Shown piece after piece: positions 12,002 to 22,117 of a stretch of DNA of 64,000 bases; the stretch's first letter is position 1, and every line of letters starts with the position of its first letter. The DNA comes from Rusavskia elegans. Its lineage: Eukaryota > Ascomycota > Lecanoromycetes > Teloschistales > Teloschistaceae. Location of the stretch: contig SAUG01000015.1 in the NCBI GenBank assembly GCA_011316305.1, forward strand, positions 124,001-188,000, read 5' to 3'. The position numbers and the translations under genes are program-made. Under the pieces are notes generated by a model that was not told the DNA's origin, did no database searches, and saw only the letters and a program-made list of their open reading frames with translations.

Positions 12002-12908
12002 AGTAGCGAAATAGTAGCAAGAACGACTTCTTGAATATGCAGATGGAGCGGTTGAAAATGTACAGTCTTACCAGCGTCCAGATTCGCATGTACACAACGT
12101 AAACGTGACGCTTATAAAATACGTGCGTGAAAACGGAGCGTAGAAATGCCTTTTCTTCATACAACTAGGTAGATCAAATCAGGTTTACTCGGCACCGTCC
12201 CTACCATACATTTCGCCCTCATCCACATCTCAAGAGAGCTCGATATATCATTGACTCATGAGGGCCGCGGCTATGTCACTCCTTGCTTCAACATCGCATC
12301 CGGCATGTATTGTCGAGTAAACTAGACTACCTTACCCATTCGGAGCAAATGAAGCCCGCGTCTCACATCTGACTACCTTCGTTATTATCGCGGTTTGGAT
12401 ACTAAGACGGTATAGGGACTGGTACACCCGGTCAACTGACTCAATAACAGTTTCTTGTCATTTCAACTCAAAATACGATATCGATATACTTAGTACGCTT
12501 ACTCTCGAAAAAGGATTTTTGGCAGGTATGATAGGGTTCTAACTACTGGTCATATATTGTAGCTTTATTTTTATCGACGGTTACTTTTTGTATATACTTA
12601 AACGAAACGTAAAAATGGTATATGGCCTTCTTGGTTTGAAACGCAATCTGTAATATATTCACCGATGAAGGTTGATATAGCGATAGTAAGGTAGATTGGA
12701 GTTTTAATATCCAGCTATCCAGTTCAGTCGTCAAGCTGAACTTTATTCAACCCCTTTTTCGGGGCTTTTGATATTTCACCTACTCATTCACTTCTGGATT
12801 TTGATATACCTCTGTCCTTTTATGACAGCTATCGAATTAACACAGCCATGGCGGGTGCTAGATAATAGATGCTTGGACTAATGGGTATCCAATTTACAAT
12901 AGAATTGT

Positions 12909-13030
12909 GTCTTCGGGGCGCAAGAAACCATCGCAAGACCTTAGCGGGCGCAAGAAGCGGAAAGGCTACATTGGTTCCGCAGGGGTTCACACCCAATTAT
13001 AAGTACCCATCTCCATCACACAGCACGACC
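12909..13030 (+). repeat. Degenerate repeat, copy 1 of an inverted pair
   Basis: This segment matches the reverse complement of 13258-13376 along most of its length, starting at the shared TGTCTTCGGGGCGCAAGAA and including ACCCAATTATAAGTACC. By eye the identity is roughly three quarters or more. Translated in the same relative frame, both copies read SSGRK...LS.RKKR.GYI, so the ancestor was probably coding. Confidence 0.75.
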
Positions 13031-13257
13031 TTCCTGCAGCAACCCCTTATAATTGATTTGGCCAAGGTTTCTCCGAGGATTTTTGGTTGTGAGATGTTCT
13101 CCACGATCAAGGCGAATATCGATAAGGGGGCATTGCTCGATGCATACGGCTCGCATTAACTGGCTCTATTCAGATCTTACAGTTTATATATAAATCCTCT
13201 GAATGTGAGATCTGTAGCTTCTAATATAGCGATGTAGGTATGTAGTATTGGTTTAAA

Positions 13258-13376
13258 ACGGTTGTGCTGGAGATAGGTACTTATAATTGGGTGTAGATCC
13301 CTGCAAAAACTAATGTAGCCTTCCCGCTTCTTGCGTTCACTAAGTTCTTGCGGTCGATTCTTGCGCCCCGAAGACA
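13258..13376 (-). repeat. Degenerate repeat, copy 2 of an inverted pair
   Basis: Read on the - strand, this is the partner of 12909-13030. It sits inside a 118-codon open frame (13177-13533) whose middle reads SSGRKNRPQELSERKKREGY. That phrase is weakly reminiscent of the N-terminal DNA-binding part of Tc1/mariner-type transposases, but this is a guess. The frame is too short to be a working transposase. Confidence 0.7.
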
Positions 13377-13703
13377 TAACGGGATCTTGGTTCCTTCGAT
13401 TGGAGGAATAGTCTAGCTCCAGGACTAAATAATATGTAGCTAGTCTATTTTTGAAAGTTCGAAAATGGAATGGAACTTTTTGCTTGATCAACTTTTTTAC
13501 TTTGCGCTTTCCGAGTCTATCGTGGTGATCCAAACTATATATTCACCGGACACATCACTGTAGGCTGAACTTGTGCAGGACAGAAAAATCGAGACTTTAC
13601 GGTTTCTGGTGTCCCATTCGCTCTTTCTGATTATACAAATTTTGTACATACGCACTGGCCGTCAAATAAGAACTTTCTTCGAGCTCCAAAGACCCTAATA
13701 AGC

Positions 13704-14829
13704 TCAGATACTAGGAGCAGCAGCATTCACAGTCCTGTCCAAGCGCCCCTCTTCACCAACCGGCTGCTGCTTCTGCCCCTGTTCATCAGAAGCCGCCTTC
13801 TCAGCAACCTTATAACTCCCCACCCGTCCATACACATCCTTATACTTCTGCCTCACATAATCCTCCACAGAAATAGGGGCATACTTCTCATCCTCGGGCC
13901 GGCTCCGGCACGTCTCAATGCACTTGATGATGAAATCCGGGTTGCCGTTGTAGTTGAACGGGATCGAAAAGCGCTCCTGGCCGGACTTGTTAATGACGCG
14001 GTGCACGTTTGACAGGTATTTGTCGTTGGTCCATTGCTCGAAGAGGTTGCCTAGGTTGACGACGTAGGCGCCTTCGACGGGCGGCGCGTCGTAGTAGGAT
14101 TGGGTGTCCTCGTCCCAGACTTCGAGGCCGGGACGTCGCCCTGTAGTAGGAGGGTGATGATGCCGAAGTCGCGGTGGGCGCCGATGCCGCGTTGGAGGGC
14201 GTCTGCGTCAGGGGCTTGGGGCGGGTAATGTAGGAGCTTGTAGAAGGCCATGGGGTCGGTGCAGAATTCGTCGAAGAAATGCTCGCTGCAGCCGAGAGAG
14301 ACGGCGATTGCTTGCAGGACCTTCTCTGTGAGCTCGGTCACCTGGTTGAGGTAGTCCATGCATGTCTCGCGGAAATGGGGGCCCATGGATTCGGGCCAGA
14401 GGTTGGGTCCGTGGGCGAACTTCTTGGATAGGACTTGAGGGTGGTCAGTTGGAAGGTCTTGTGCGACATAGTAGCCCTCTTTCAGGTCAGGCTTCGTGTC
14501 CTTCTCGATCTTCTGGCCGTACATGACTTCGTAGTCACGGTTGTGGTCGTTTTGGGCTGCTCCGGCGTTAGTAACAAGAATTGCGAACAGGATTTGTTCG
14601 CGTACCTTTGTCGAGCTTCATCTTCTCCTCGAGAGGGAGGGCGAAGAATGCTTTGGACATCTTGAACATCTTTTTCTGGAGGCTTGCAGAAATGGGGTGG
14701 TTGATGACCTGGAAAAGGCGCTGGGTTTTGCAGGCTTGGTCGATCTGGTCGGCACCTCACTTCTCTTTCTGCATCACCGGATAGGTAGTCGCTGAAGTCA
14801 ACGACAGGAGGACATTTGACTGAAGACAT
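13704..14829 (-). pseudogene. 2-oxoglutarate/Fe(II) oxygenase (isopenicillin N synthase-like), frameshifted
   Basis: Non-haem iron dioxygenases of this family oxidise small molecules, often in secondary metabolism. The reading starts MSSVKCPPVVDFSDYLSGD at 14829, continues as QACKTQRLFQVINHP, crosses a 49-bp intron (14557-14605, GTACGC...GAGCAG, branch ACTAAC) and runs to 13704. The iron ligands H and D are visible in GAHRDFG, with the distal His in NVHRVINKSG and the 2OG-binding Arg/Ser in RFSIPF. Two single-base frameshifts break it: an apparent extra T (A on the + strand) near 14754, and an apparent missing G/C in a GGCCGGG run near 14128-14132. No nonsense codon interrupts the correct frame segments, so inactivation is recent or the breaks are assembly errors. 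It lies 732 bp downstream of a likewise broken transporter on the same strand. Confidence 0.8.
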
Positions 14830-15561
14830 GGTTGGAGATATATGTGACCAAGCTTGAGGAGGATTAGGGGCAATTGGTAGCTAGATAAGATGATGTTCGA
14901 AAGTATGGAGGATGGAGGCCTTGTGATGACAGATGTAGATATAGATAGACTCCCTATAATTCGATTCCCAAGGTAGCTAAGGTCCACCATTGATATGCTG
15001 ATTCCTCGACGTCGCATGCCTTTGGTAGCTGGATACTTTGGGTCACACACATGTTGCGGTCAGAAGTTTATGATCAGGCAGCCAGAAGCTCCGTTGATTG
15101 GTGTTTTCATCAAGCCCCGTGTATGCATTTCGCTCCATATGCGGATCCATACTAGAGAAGGGAGGCCGTATCGAGCGCTCGGACAGCATAAGCCTGAAAG
15201 GCCAGGGGGTTCGCCAATGATCGAAACCCTGGAGTCACACCCTTGGTCGAGTGGTTACCGAGCAAAGGCAGTATGCCGATGGCGCATTTAGGTTGCATCG
15301 TAAAGGAGAACGTTGCGTAACATTTGTACGACATAGGTCACCGCCTGATCTTCCGTTCATCTGCGCTGATCGGATGAGGTAATCTGCAGGCAACCAGGCA
15401 ACGAAAATAGGAGTACTCCGAGATCGAGAAATTCGGGACGGTATCAAATGTGTACTTTATACAGGACCAGGCTTACTATATTGACCGGATTTCATAACAT
15501 CCGAAAAAGTTCAGATTTCCCGAGGACACAGTCGTTCAGTCTTGAATCGTCAAATGAAAGT
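14830..15561. other. Intergenic region between the oxygenase and the transporter
   Basis: It separates two tandem - strand genes and should hold the oxygenase promoter. Short frames on both strands have no domain. No RNA gene was recognised. Confidence 0.5.
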
Positions 15562-17135
15562 CTATCTAACTGGGGCTTTCTCGTTTGCCTCTTGCTCTGC
15601 TTGCATTGTCTGCAAGTGGTACTTGCTTAACGCTCTTAGCTTGGGACCAAAGCGATAGAACACCCAAGGCAACGGCGTCATAGACAATGCTAAGAAGCCC
15701 AATAAACTAGCAGCCCAGGCGGTGCCGAGCCTCTCATACATCTGCCGTGAGAACAGAGGGAATGCAGCCCCAAAAAGGGACCGAAGCACCGCGTTTGCTT
15801 CCAAAGCACTTGTGGAATACTTCCCATAGCAATCCGTCAAGGTAGGAGATGATCCCGAGAAACAGAGGTACAAGACCAAGGCCAAACGGTGCCCCAGCGA
15901 TGATTCCCGAGATCCAATGTGTGGGTGGCGAAGCCGTCCATGCGAACCAAAACAGGACCAAAGGTATCAGCCAAGATAACATGACCAGGTGGCGAAGCCT
16001 CGCTTCTGGATGAGGCCCGCCCAGCTTGTGGACATAGTGCCCATGAATTCGATTAATGTACCCTGAACTCTCTGTAGCAATCGCCATACTCGCCGCAATG
16101 CGCAAGGACAGACCAGCGATACCACTGGACCAGCCACGGGACTGGCCATAAACGAAAGGATAGGCCGTGAAGTCGAGACATAGGATGCCGTATATCAGAG
16201 CCATGTAGAGGGATAACGAAAACAGAATTGGCTCTTGGAAGAGCATCATCCATGGCCTGGTCAGATTCGTTCCGATTCGATGTCCTTGCGCTCGATCTTA
16301 CTGCCCTGCGCACGTTGCTTGTCTCTTAAAAGTTTCAACTGATAGGTTTCGGGCAGACACAGGAACATGGCGAGATACACAGCACCAGCTATGATGAGGA
16401 CTAACCAGAAATCCCATTGCCAGGGAGTGTATCTTGACAAAAAGCCGCCAACAGTTGGCGCAATTACGGGTCCAAGGAAGCTGGCGGCCGAAACCAAGGC
16501 CAGCGGTACGGATTGGTGGCTCTGTGCCCAGATATCGGTGAGGGAGCCCCCGGGATTCGTCACAGTCGGAGCTCCAAAGAAACCGGCGAGGAAGCGGAAC
16601 ACCAACATCGCCGCGATGTTAGGCATAAAGCACAGCCAATCTGTGAGAGAAGAAATAACAGCATGGTAATCCTGAAGATGGTATTCCGGCCCCTGGAGAG
16701 ATCAGCCATGCGTTCTTGTAGACCGGCACCATCTGGATGGTTACATACCAGATCTCCGACAAAGACGCCAATAACAATGGATCGACTGCAAAGCCTGGGA
16801 GAAAAGTCGAGAGACCGAGTGTCGAGACCAACCGCGAACAATGGTAGTGGACAGCGATGGCTTTGATGGCAGCGGTGTAGATGCTAGAACAGAAGGCGAC
16901 AGTTGCAGTCATCGCGACTTTCCAGTACAGACCCCTAGGTCATAAATTCAGTCACATAGATGTGATGAAATCTCTCAGGGACCATACATTTCTTGCCCGC
17001 TTTCCAGGCCAGGGGGCTCTCTTGGTCTGTCAGACCAATAGACTGTGGGTTCTCCTCGACCTCTTTGGGTTCTGCTTCCCGTTGCGAGCCATTGTTATGC
17101 CGGGGCTGCGAGCGAACTGCGACGGTTTTACTCAT
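15562..17135 (-). pseudogene. MFS transporter (DHA1/TPO polyamine-multidrug type), frameshifted
   Basis: The pieces read as one 12-helix major facilitator of the fungal drug/polyamine:H+ antiporter group. The start at 17135 gives MSKTVAVRSQPRHN and a hydrophilic N terminus. A first intron begins GTATGG near 16991 (its acceptor is ambiguous). Then come LGLSTFLPGFAVDP, a 56-bp intron (16693-16748, GTATGT...CTCCAG) restoring SEIWGRN (motif A), LAGFFGAPTVTNPGG, LTDIWAQ and PWMMLFQEPI, ending in EANEKAPVR at 15562. Single-base frameshifts occur near 16624 (between QIGCAL and PNIAAM, one base missing) and near 15838 (between IISYL and TDCYGKYS, one base extra). A further frame change near 16262-16306 may be a third frameshift or a 45-bp intron (GTAAGA...ACCAG). 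As it stands the gene cannot give full-length protein. Confidence 0.8.
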
Positions 17136-18597
17136 CACTCTGCAATATTAAAAGCTTGTGCCGAGGCCTGTCCGAACAGAGTCTTTAGACAAAGACACGA
17201 ATCGGCCAAGGCGGTAAGCGTTGCAAGAAGGTTAGATGTCGCAGAAAGAATATGGAACGGTCACAACGGTTACAGCTAACAATGGTGTAGGTTTTGGTTG
17301 TATTCATGCTGAGATCTGGAGTCCTTCCGTTCTGCGAGGGTTGAGGAGGTAGGTGGGTTGAGACTGGCCAGAGGTGTACTGCCTGCACGCCGTCGCCACG
17401 GTTTTACACGACGTTGTCGCTACGAGCTACCTTGGGAGAACTCGTGGCCGAGGGTGCAGAAGTGTCATGGGGGATTGCGAAGAAGAACGGTACTTGAGGA
17501 ACAAGAAGGAAAGAGATAGCAATTATTATGGGCAGATACATGGTTCAACGAGGTTTGTAGAGATTGTCAAGAGGATACAATTTTAACAGAAGAAAGCAGA
17601 CAGTGAGGAGGATATGTCGATATCGGTGCTTTCCAGTTTCATCAAACCTACCGCGTTCGACTATTTCGACTTCCAAGACCTACCTATGATGCACATCACT
17701 CACTTATACTGCCTCGAATCGCACACGCTAAACGCCATGTGAGGCGTCACTCGTATCAACAAGCCCAGAATGTGCCCGGATCAACATCGCTCCGGAAGGA
17801 ACGCTTTCATGAGATTCCCAACCGTGCATGGCTCAATGTTAATTAGTGAAGACCTCAACAACGAGGTCGAAGGTCGGTATCGGTCTAATATCAGGCCGGA
17901 TTCCTCGTATATCTTCAGCCTTTCATCCTTCGTTCGAGGAGTAGTACAGATTTGCAATGAAGTGACGTTAGAAGTATGGCTAAGGTTTTTCCTGCTAGGC
18001 CCGTTCCTGATTAGCGTGATTACGAGTTCAGGGGCTAGGAATACTCCGCCCCTTTTCAGCGGAGGTTGGCTTGACATTTTGCCGATTATGCATACGATCA
18101 TAAGCTTCGACAATCGTGAAAATAGAGCCTTACTTTGTTTTTGATATGAAGCATCGGAACATCGATGTTGAGCTCTCAAGACCCAGTAGGTAATCATGTA
18201 TGTCAGACAAAATGTGGCAAAGTGTAGAACAATATCTCAGTAATTCCAGCAATCCTGTGATTGAGTGCTCACAAGAGTCGCCGTGAGGAGCGAAGGACTG
18301 ACTGGGTCCTTGTAAACTTCAGGCTGTTATAGCGACGTTGGCCGTCCTTATCGGTAGGAGATAGATCGTCTGATGGGACAAGGGATAGACTCTTGGGGAT
18401 CGATGGTCCAGATACTCCAACTTAATTATAAACAGTAAGCTACATGATATGAGTCATCCTCGCGGTAAGTAGAAAGATCCGAACACTAAGAATATCGTAT
18501 CATGCACTGATAGGGTATCCGATTTGGCTGGCAGTCGAGGTACCGAATGCCCACTCCGCCAAGTCGAACGGATCTGAGAGTGTCCAGACGATTCTGC
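17136..18597. other. Intergenic region, no convincing gene
   Basis: It spans from the transporter start to the stop of the next - strand gene. Overlapping frames on both strands near 17770-18197 are open for 120-138 codons but mirror each other and show no domain, so I do not call them. Confidence 0.5.
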
Positions 18598-20341
18598 TCA
18601 CCGCTCACCCTGGGTGACAATAGTCAATCTATTGATATCATAAGGCCCCGCCAGAAGACCAAACCAGTTAGACAACCTGAAAATTTGGTTGTACCTCTCG
18701 ATGCACCTCCCATTCAGAATGACATGTCCCATCACTTCCACGGCCAACCCGTCGATATTCAGTATGCGGTCGATATACTCCGCCGCGAGCCCCCTACTTT
18801 TGACGACGCGATGCAATACCGGCTTCGTCTTCATCATCTCCGAGGCCATGTACATCGCGATGACACGTCCAAAGATCCCTGCGGAGAGGACAAGACACAG
18901 CACTGTCACTGCGACAGACATGTAAAGGAGCTGCGTGGAGGCGAATATGGCTGTGCCTGTAACATAGACGCCGATGGTGATGGCTTTGGAGAAAACGCGG
19001 AGCGTGGCGTGCGAGCGGGATATGCCTTCGACCGAGATAATGACATAGAACGGCACTCGGGAAGACGACCATGGTTCGTTGCCGTCCCTGATCACCTGGC
19101 CTTGGCAGTTGAACCCGGCTTTGAGAACGTCGAGAATTTCTGTGGAGCGGCCTGAAGTGGTACGTCGCACAAGCGGGATTTCCTCGAAGACTTCTACTGT
19201 GGGGCCAGATTTGGATCTGCCTGGGATCTCGTCTGATAGACTTTCTTCGGTCTGTAGGAATACCGGACGGGTCTTGGGCTGTCTCACGGAGGGGGCATCA
19301 TCACTGATTCGAACTCTTGGGGCACGGGAAACTCGCAATGTCCACTGATCAGTAAAGGGGACCCCGGCGTAGTTCTCGAGTATGGAGGAAGCTGCTAGCG
19401 TGAGGTACCAAAGCCACATCCAGCCCCAGCCCTGTGGCATATGTCAGTGGGTGATAGAAGCGGTCACGACAAACATAGCGGATCTCCTCGCTTACCTTGC
19501 ACCACCAGACAAGGATGGAGCCGGACCCAGCGAACCAGCATGCAGTCATCACGACCCCAATCCAGCACAGTTGTAGGATGATCCCGTACCAGACACGTAC
19601 GAACCTCTGACCTCCTCTTGGATCCTTGGCTCTTCTTTCGACCATGTTAGCAAAGACTTGTGAATCTGGCTCATCTGTTGTCTGAAAATCATCGGGCTCT
19701 TCGGCGTCGTTCTCCTTCGAGCGTGAAGCGACCAAGCCCCCGTACGAGAAACGGGGAGCTTTCATCTGATAACCACTGGCCTCGGTCGGAACAATATTGC
19801 CGCCAAGCGAGAGCATCATTGATAGTACTCCGGCGACGGGCATGAGCTTGTATACCACCCAAAGCTCTTTGGAAGGAGCCCCAATGAGCGCTCCAGCTGT
19901 GGGTAATAGAGTCAAAGCCCCTGAAGACCCAGTGGCCGAAGCCATCTCCAGGGGTGCAATAGTGGCGAGAAGAGCATTGAGCTTAATCATGCACTGGGCT
20001 CGCGTAGCATTATGACGGATATCGTCAGCACGGCGGTTCCAGGATCTCCATACGAAAGGGCCGGTCAGGGACTCCGCGTCCTGACTGGAGATGGTAGGGT
20101 TCCCAGCCCCAGACATGATCGAGCCATTTGAGGCGGCCAAACTCTCCAGAGATACTATGTTGTTCGGCAAGGCAACGACCTTGTTAATGCCTGTAAAGAG
20201 GATTGGCAGGGGCGAACCGAGTCGACGACAGACCAATGCAGACCGTCGAGCTGTATCTGCTACTATGCTTTCGAGGGCTTGGTGGAAGATGAATGGCTCT
20301 GCAGACATATCGGAACAAGCAAGCTGTTGGTGTGTTGACAT
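18598..20341 (-). CDS. Hypothetical multi-pass membrane protein
   Basis: Two exons, 20341-19496 and 19431-18598, are joined over a 64-bp intron (19432-19495) that starts GTAAGC and ends CCACAG; the product is 559 residues. Hydrophobic stretches occur around YKLMPVAGVLSMMLSLG, VWYGIILQLCWIGVVM with the Trp-rich WWCKGWGWMWLWYL across the splice site, and two near AITIGVYVTGTAIF and MSVAVTVLCLVLSAG. The region between the middle and last pairs is hydrophilic and probably cytosolic. I do not recognise a family; fungal genomes hold many such lineage-specific membrane proteins. The clean intron and long open frames argue for a real, intact gene, unlike its frameshifted neighbours. Confidence 0.72.
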
Positions 20342-21064
20342 GATGTAAAGCTCTTGGGCACTTGATTTGAGAGTTCAACAACCGGGATAACGACTTTCCG
20401 GAGAACCTGGAGCAGAAGTCATTTAAGCTTCAGATGGGTCATCTCCCACATCGGCGACCACACACACCTCCGTTTTTGTGACTTAGAATGCCCAATAGCC
20501 AACTTCGATTGTGCAGCCACCAGGAAAATCATTGGATAGCAAAAAGTGATGGATCGATGATGGACTGTCCCAGATCATGACAACCCCCTTCAGTCATCCT
20601 GCATTGGCTTATCGTTCGGTGACTTTGGATGTGAATGGCGAAGGATTCGATGCCCGTGTGGCGCTAGAGCGAGCATGCAGAGTGAGTGGGTGTCTATCAC
20701 TAAGACTAAAGCAGTGCGTTCTCTTCCAAAGCGTTATCCTTCGACTACTGATGGGGTGGGCATACGATACCTCGACTGCCAGCCAAATTGGAGATTCCAC
20801 CAATACATGGGATATGCACAAGGTTCCGAGGTTTCCAGTGCTCATACTTGCTGAGAATATAGGTAGAAAACCTCGCTGGAAAGCGAGGCCCATTGTCACA
20901 ATGTCTCCGCTTGATTACGCTTCGACCTTGCGTGTCTGCGACAAGGCTGCGACTCTGTGATTGAGACAAGGCTGAAATAGCATAAAAGAAGAGCGGTGTA
21001 CCATACTGAACTCCAACGCTAAGAAGATCCGTCGTGTCACCACACTTGATGCATAATATAACCA
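20342..21064. other. Intergenic region, no gene seen
   Basis: It holds the promoter of the membrane-protein gene. A 127-codon + strand frame at 20577-20960 overlaps a 116-codon - strand frame; neither has a domain or splice signals I can trust. Confidence 0.45.
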
Positions 21065-21423
21065 ATGGCCTCGACAAGGAAGGATTGCACTGCATTCAGC
21101 TATTCGACTCATATGGCATCTGGACCGCCCACACACCCGTACATTCTGCCCACGTCCAATGGAAGCCTTATCATTGAAAACATGGTAACGATTGACGAGG
21201 AACAAGAGCTACTGGTATCAAATGAAAAAGAAATTCTTCACCAAGTATGAGACCGTGCAAGACTACCATCCTACCTGCGTAGAAAGTATTTGACCTCTCA
21301 ACTCTGCTGGCTGCTCGAACGTTGAGGCTGAAAAAATACGAAGATCCTAGCGATTTATGGAAAGACGGGAAGCAGGTGCTTCACAAGGCCTGGACTCCCC
21401 ACGACGTTAGTTTTGCTTCCTAG
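21065..21423 (+). CDS. Possible small two-exon gene, function unknown
   Basis: An ATG in good context (ACCAATGGCC) opens 60 codons ending LVSNEKEILHQ. If a 38-bp GT-AG segment (21245-21282, GTATGA...GCGTAG) is removed, the frame continues with VFDLSTLLAARTLRLKKYE and ends at 21423, giving 106 residues. The second part looks amphipathic and protein-like, but 38 bp is shorter than the other introns in this window and no family is recognised. It could be chance, or a remnant of a longer gene. Confidence 0.28.
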
Positions 21424-22117
21424 CTGGGCTCGGATCTGCAGTCTCATGCAGTAAGACAATATCCGAACATGATGCGCCGTAGATACTGACAATTCCTGGG
21501 GGCCACCCATCGCTTAGAAAACACACCAAAAGTGTGTCCAAGGATAGACTGCAGAAGGTTAGGATTGCGATATCAGGCCACTCCTAGCCTTAGATGCACG
21601 TGATGCTCCTCATAAAAAAGTCCGGAGTGTATGTCCAATGCAGTAGAAGGATATGCTCGCGAGATGATGGTCAACACTCTGATACGCACCGAGGCACTGT
21701 ACAATGGTGGTGTAAGCTCTCTCAGAGTGGAGTGACATGAGGCTCAAGCGCACAGGCCCACGTGTGACCCCGCATCCCCGTCCAGTACATCGGCGCGCGG
21801 AAGGCTGAGCGCGCCGCCTGCGCGCCTGCCATAAGTGGCGCTAGTACCGCACTGCATAATCTGACGTTGCACAGCATATGGCAGCCAATTGACGCTCTTT
21901 ATGTTAGGAAATCAATATTCGTAAGAAAGGGCTTCAGATCTTGTTCTAACAATCGCTCGGATGTCCTAGTGCAGCTATCATTCCAAGTAAAGCAGTCTGA
22001 TCAGACTTTCCCTGCAGACTAACCAAACTTTCCAAACATGTTTCCATAATCCCAGAAGCAGCTATCGAATAAGTCCCCCTTTCCAAAACCATATCTCGTA
22101 CGCAGCTCCGGCCTCTC
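21424..22117. other. Intergenic region with a GC-rich patch
   Basis: It contains a short patch near 21790-21830 rich in GCGCGC words, including a partial inverted repeat (GGCGCGCGG...GAGCGCGCCG). No gene is visible. The 3' end of the DUF6604 gene lies at its right edge. Confidence 0.4.

Larger units (their letters stand above)
12002..13703. other. AT-rich intergenic stretch with repeat relics
   Basis: The base composition is visibly richer in A and T than in the flanking genes, and stop codons are frequent in all frames. It contains an inverted pair of related segments (annotated separately). This is consistent with old transposable-element debris, perhaps altered by repeat-induced point mutation. 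No intact gene is visible. Confidence 0.5.

Noticed and set aside
15225..15300. Possible tRNA-like segment
   Set aside because: A few box-like words occur, but no cloverleaf with acceptor stem pairing can be drawn.
16261..16307. Third certain frameshift in the MFS transporter
   Set aside because: A 45-bp segment with GTAAGA and ACCAG ends would splice in phase (GRPWMMLF), so an intron is possible and I count only two firm frameshifts there.
17770..18197. Overlapping 124- and 138-codon frames on opposite strands
   Set aside because: They mirror each other without start context, domain or introns; at most one could be real and neither is supported.
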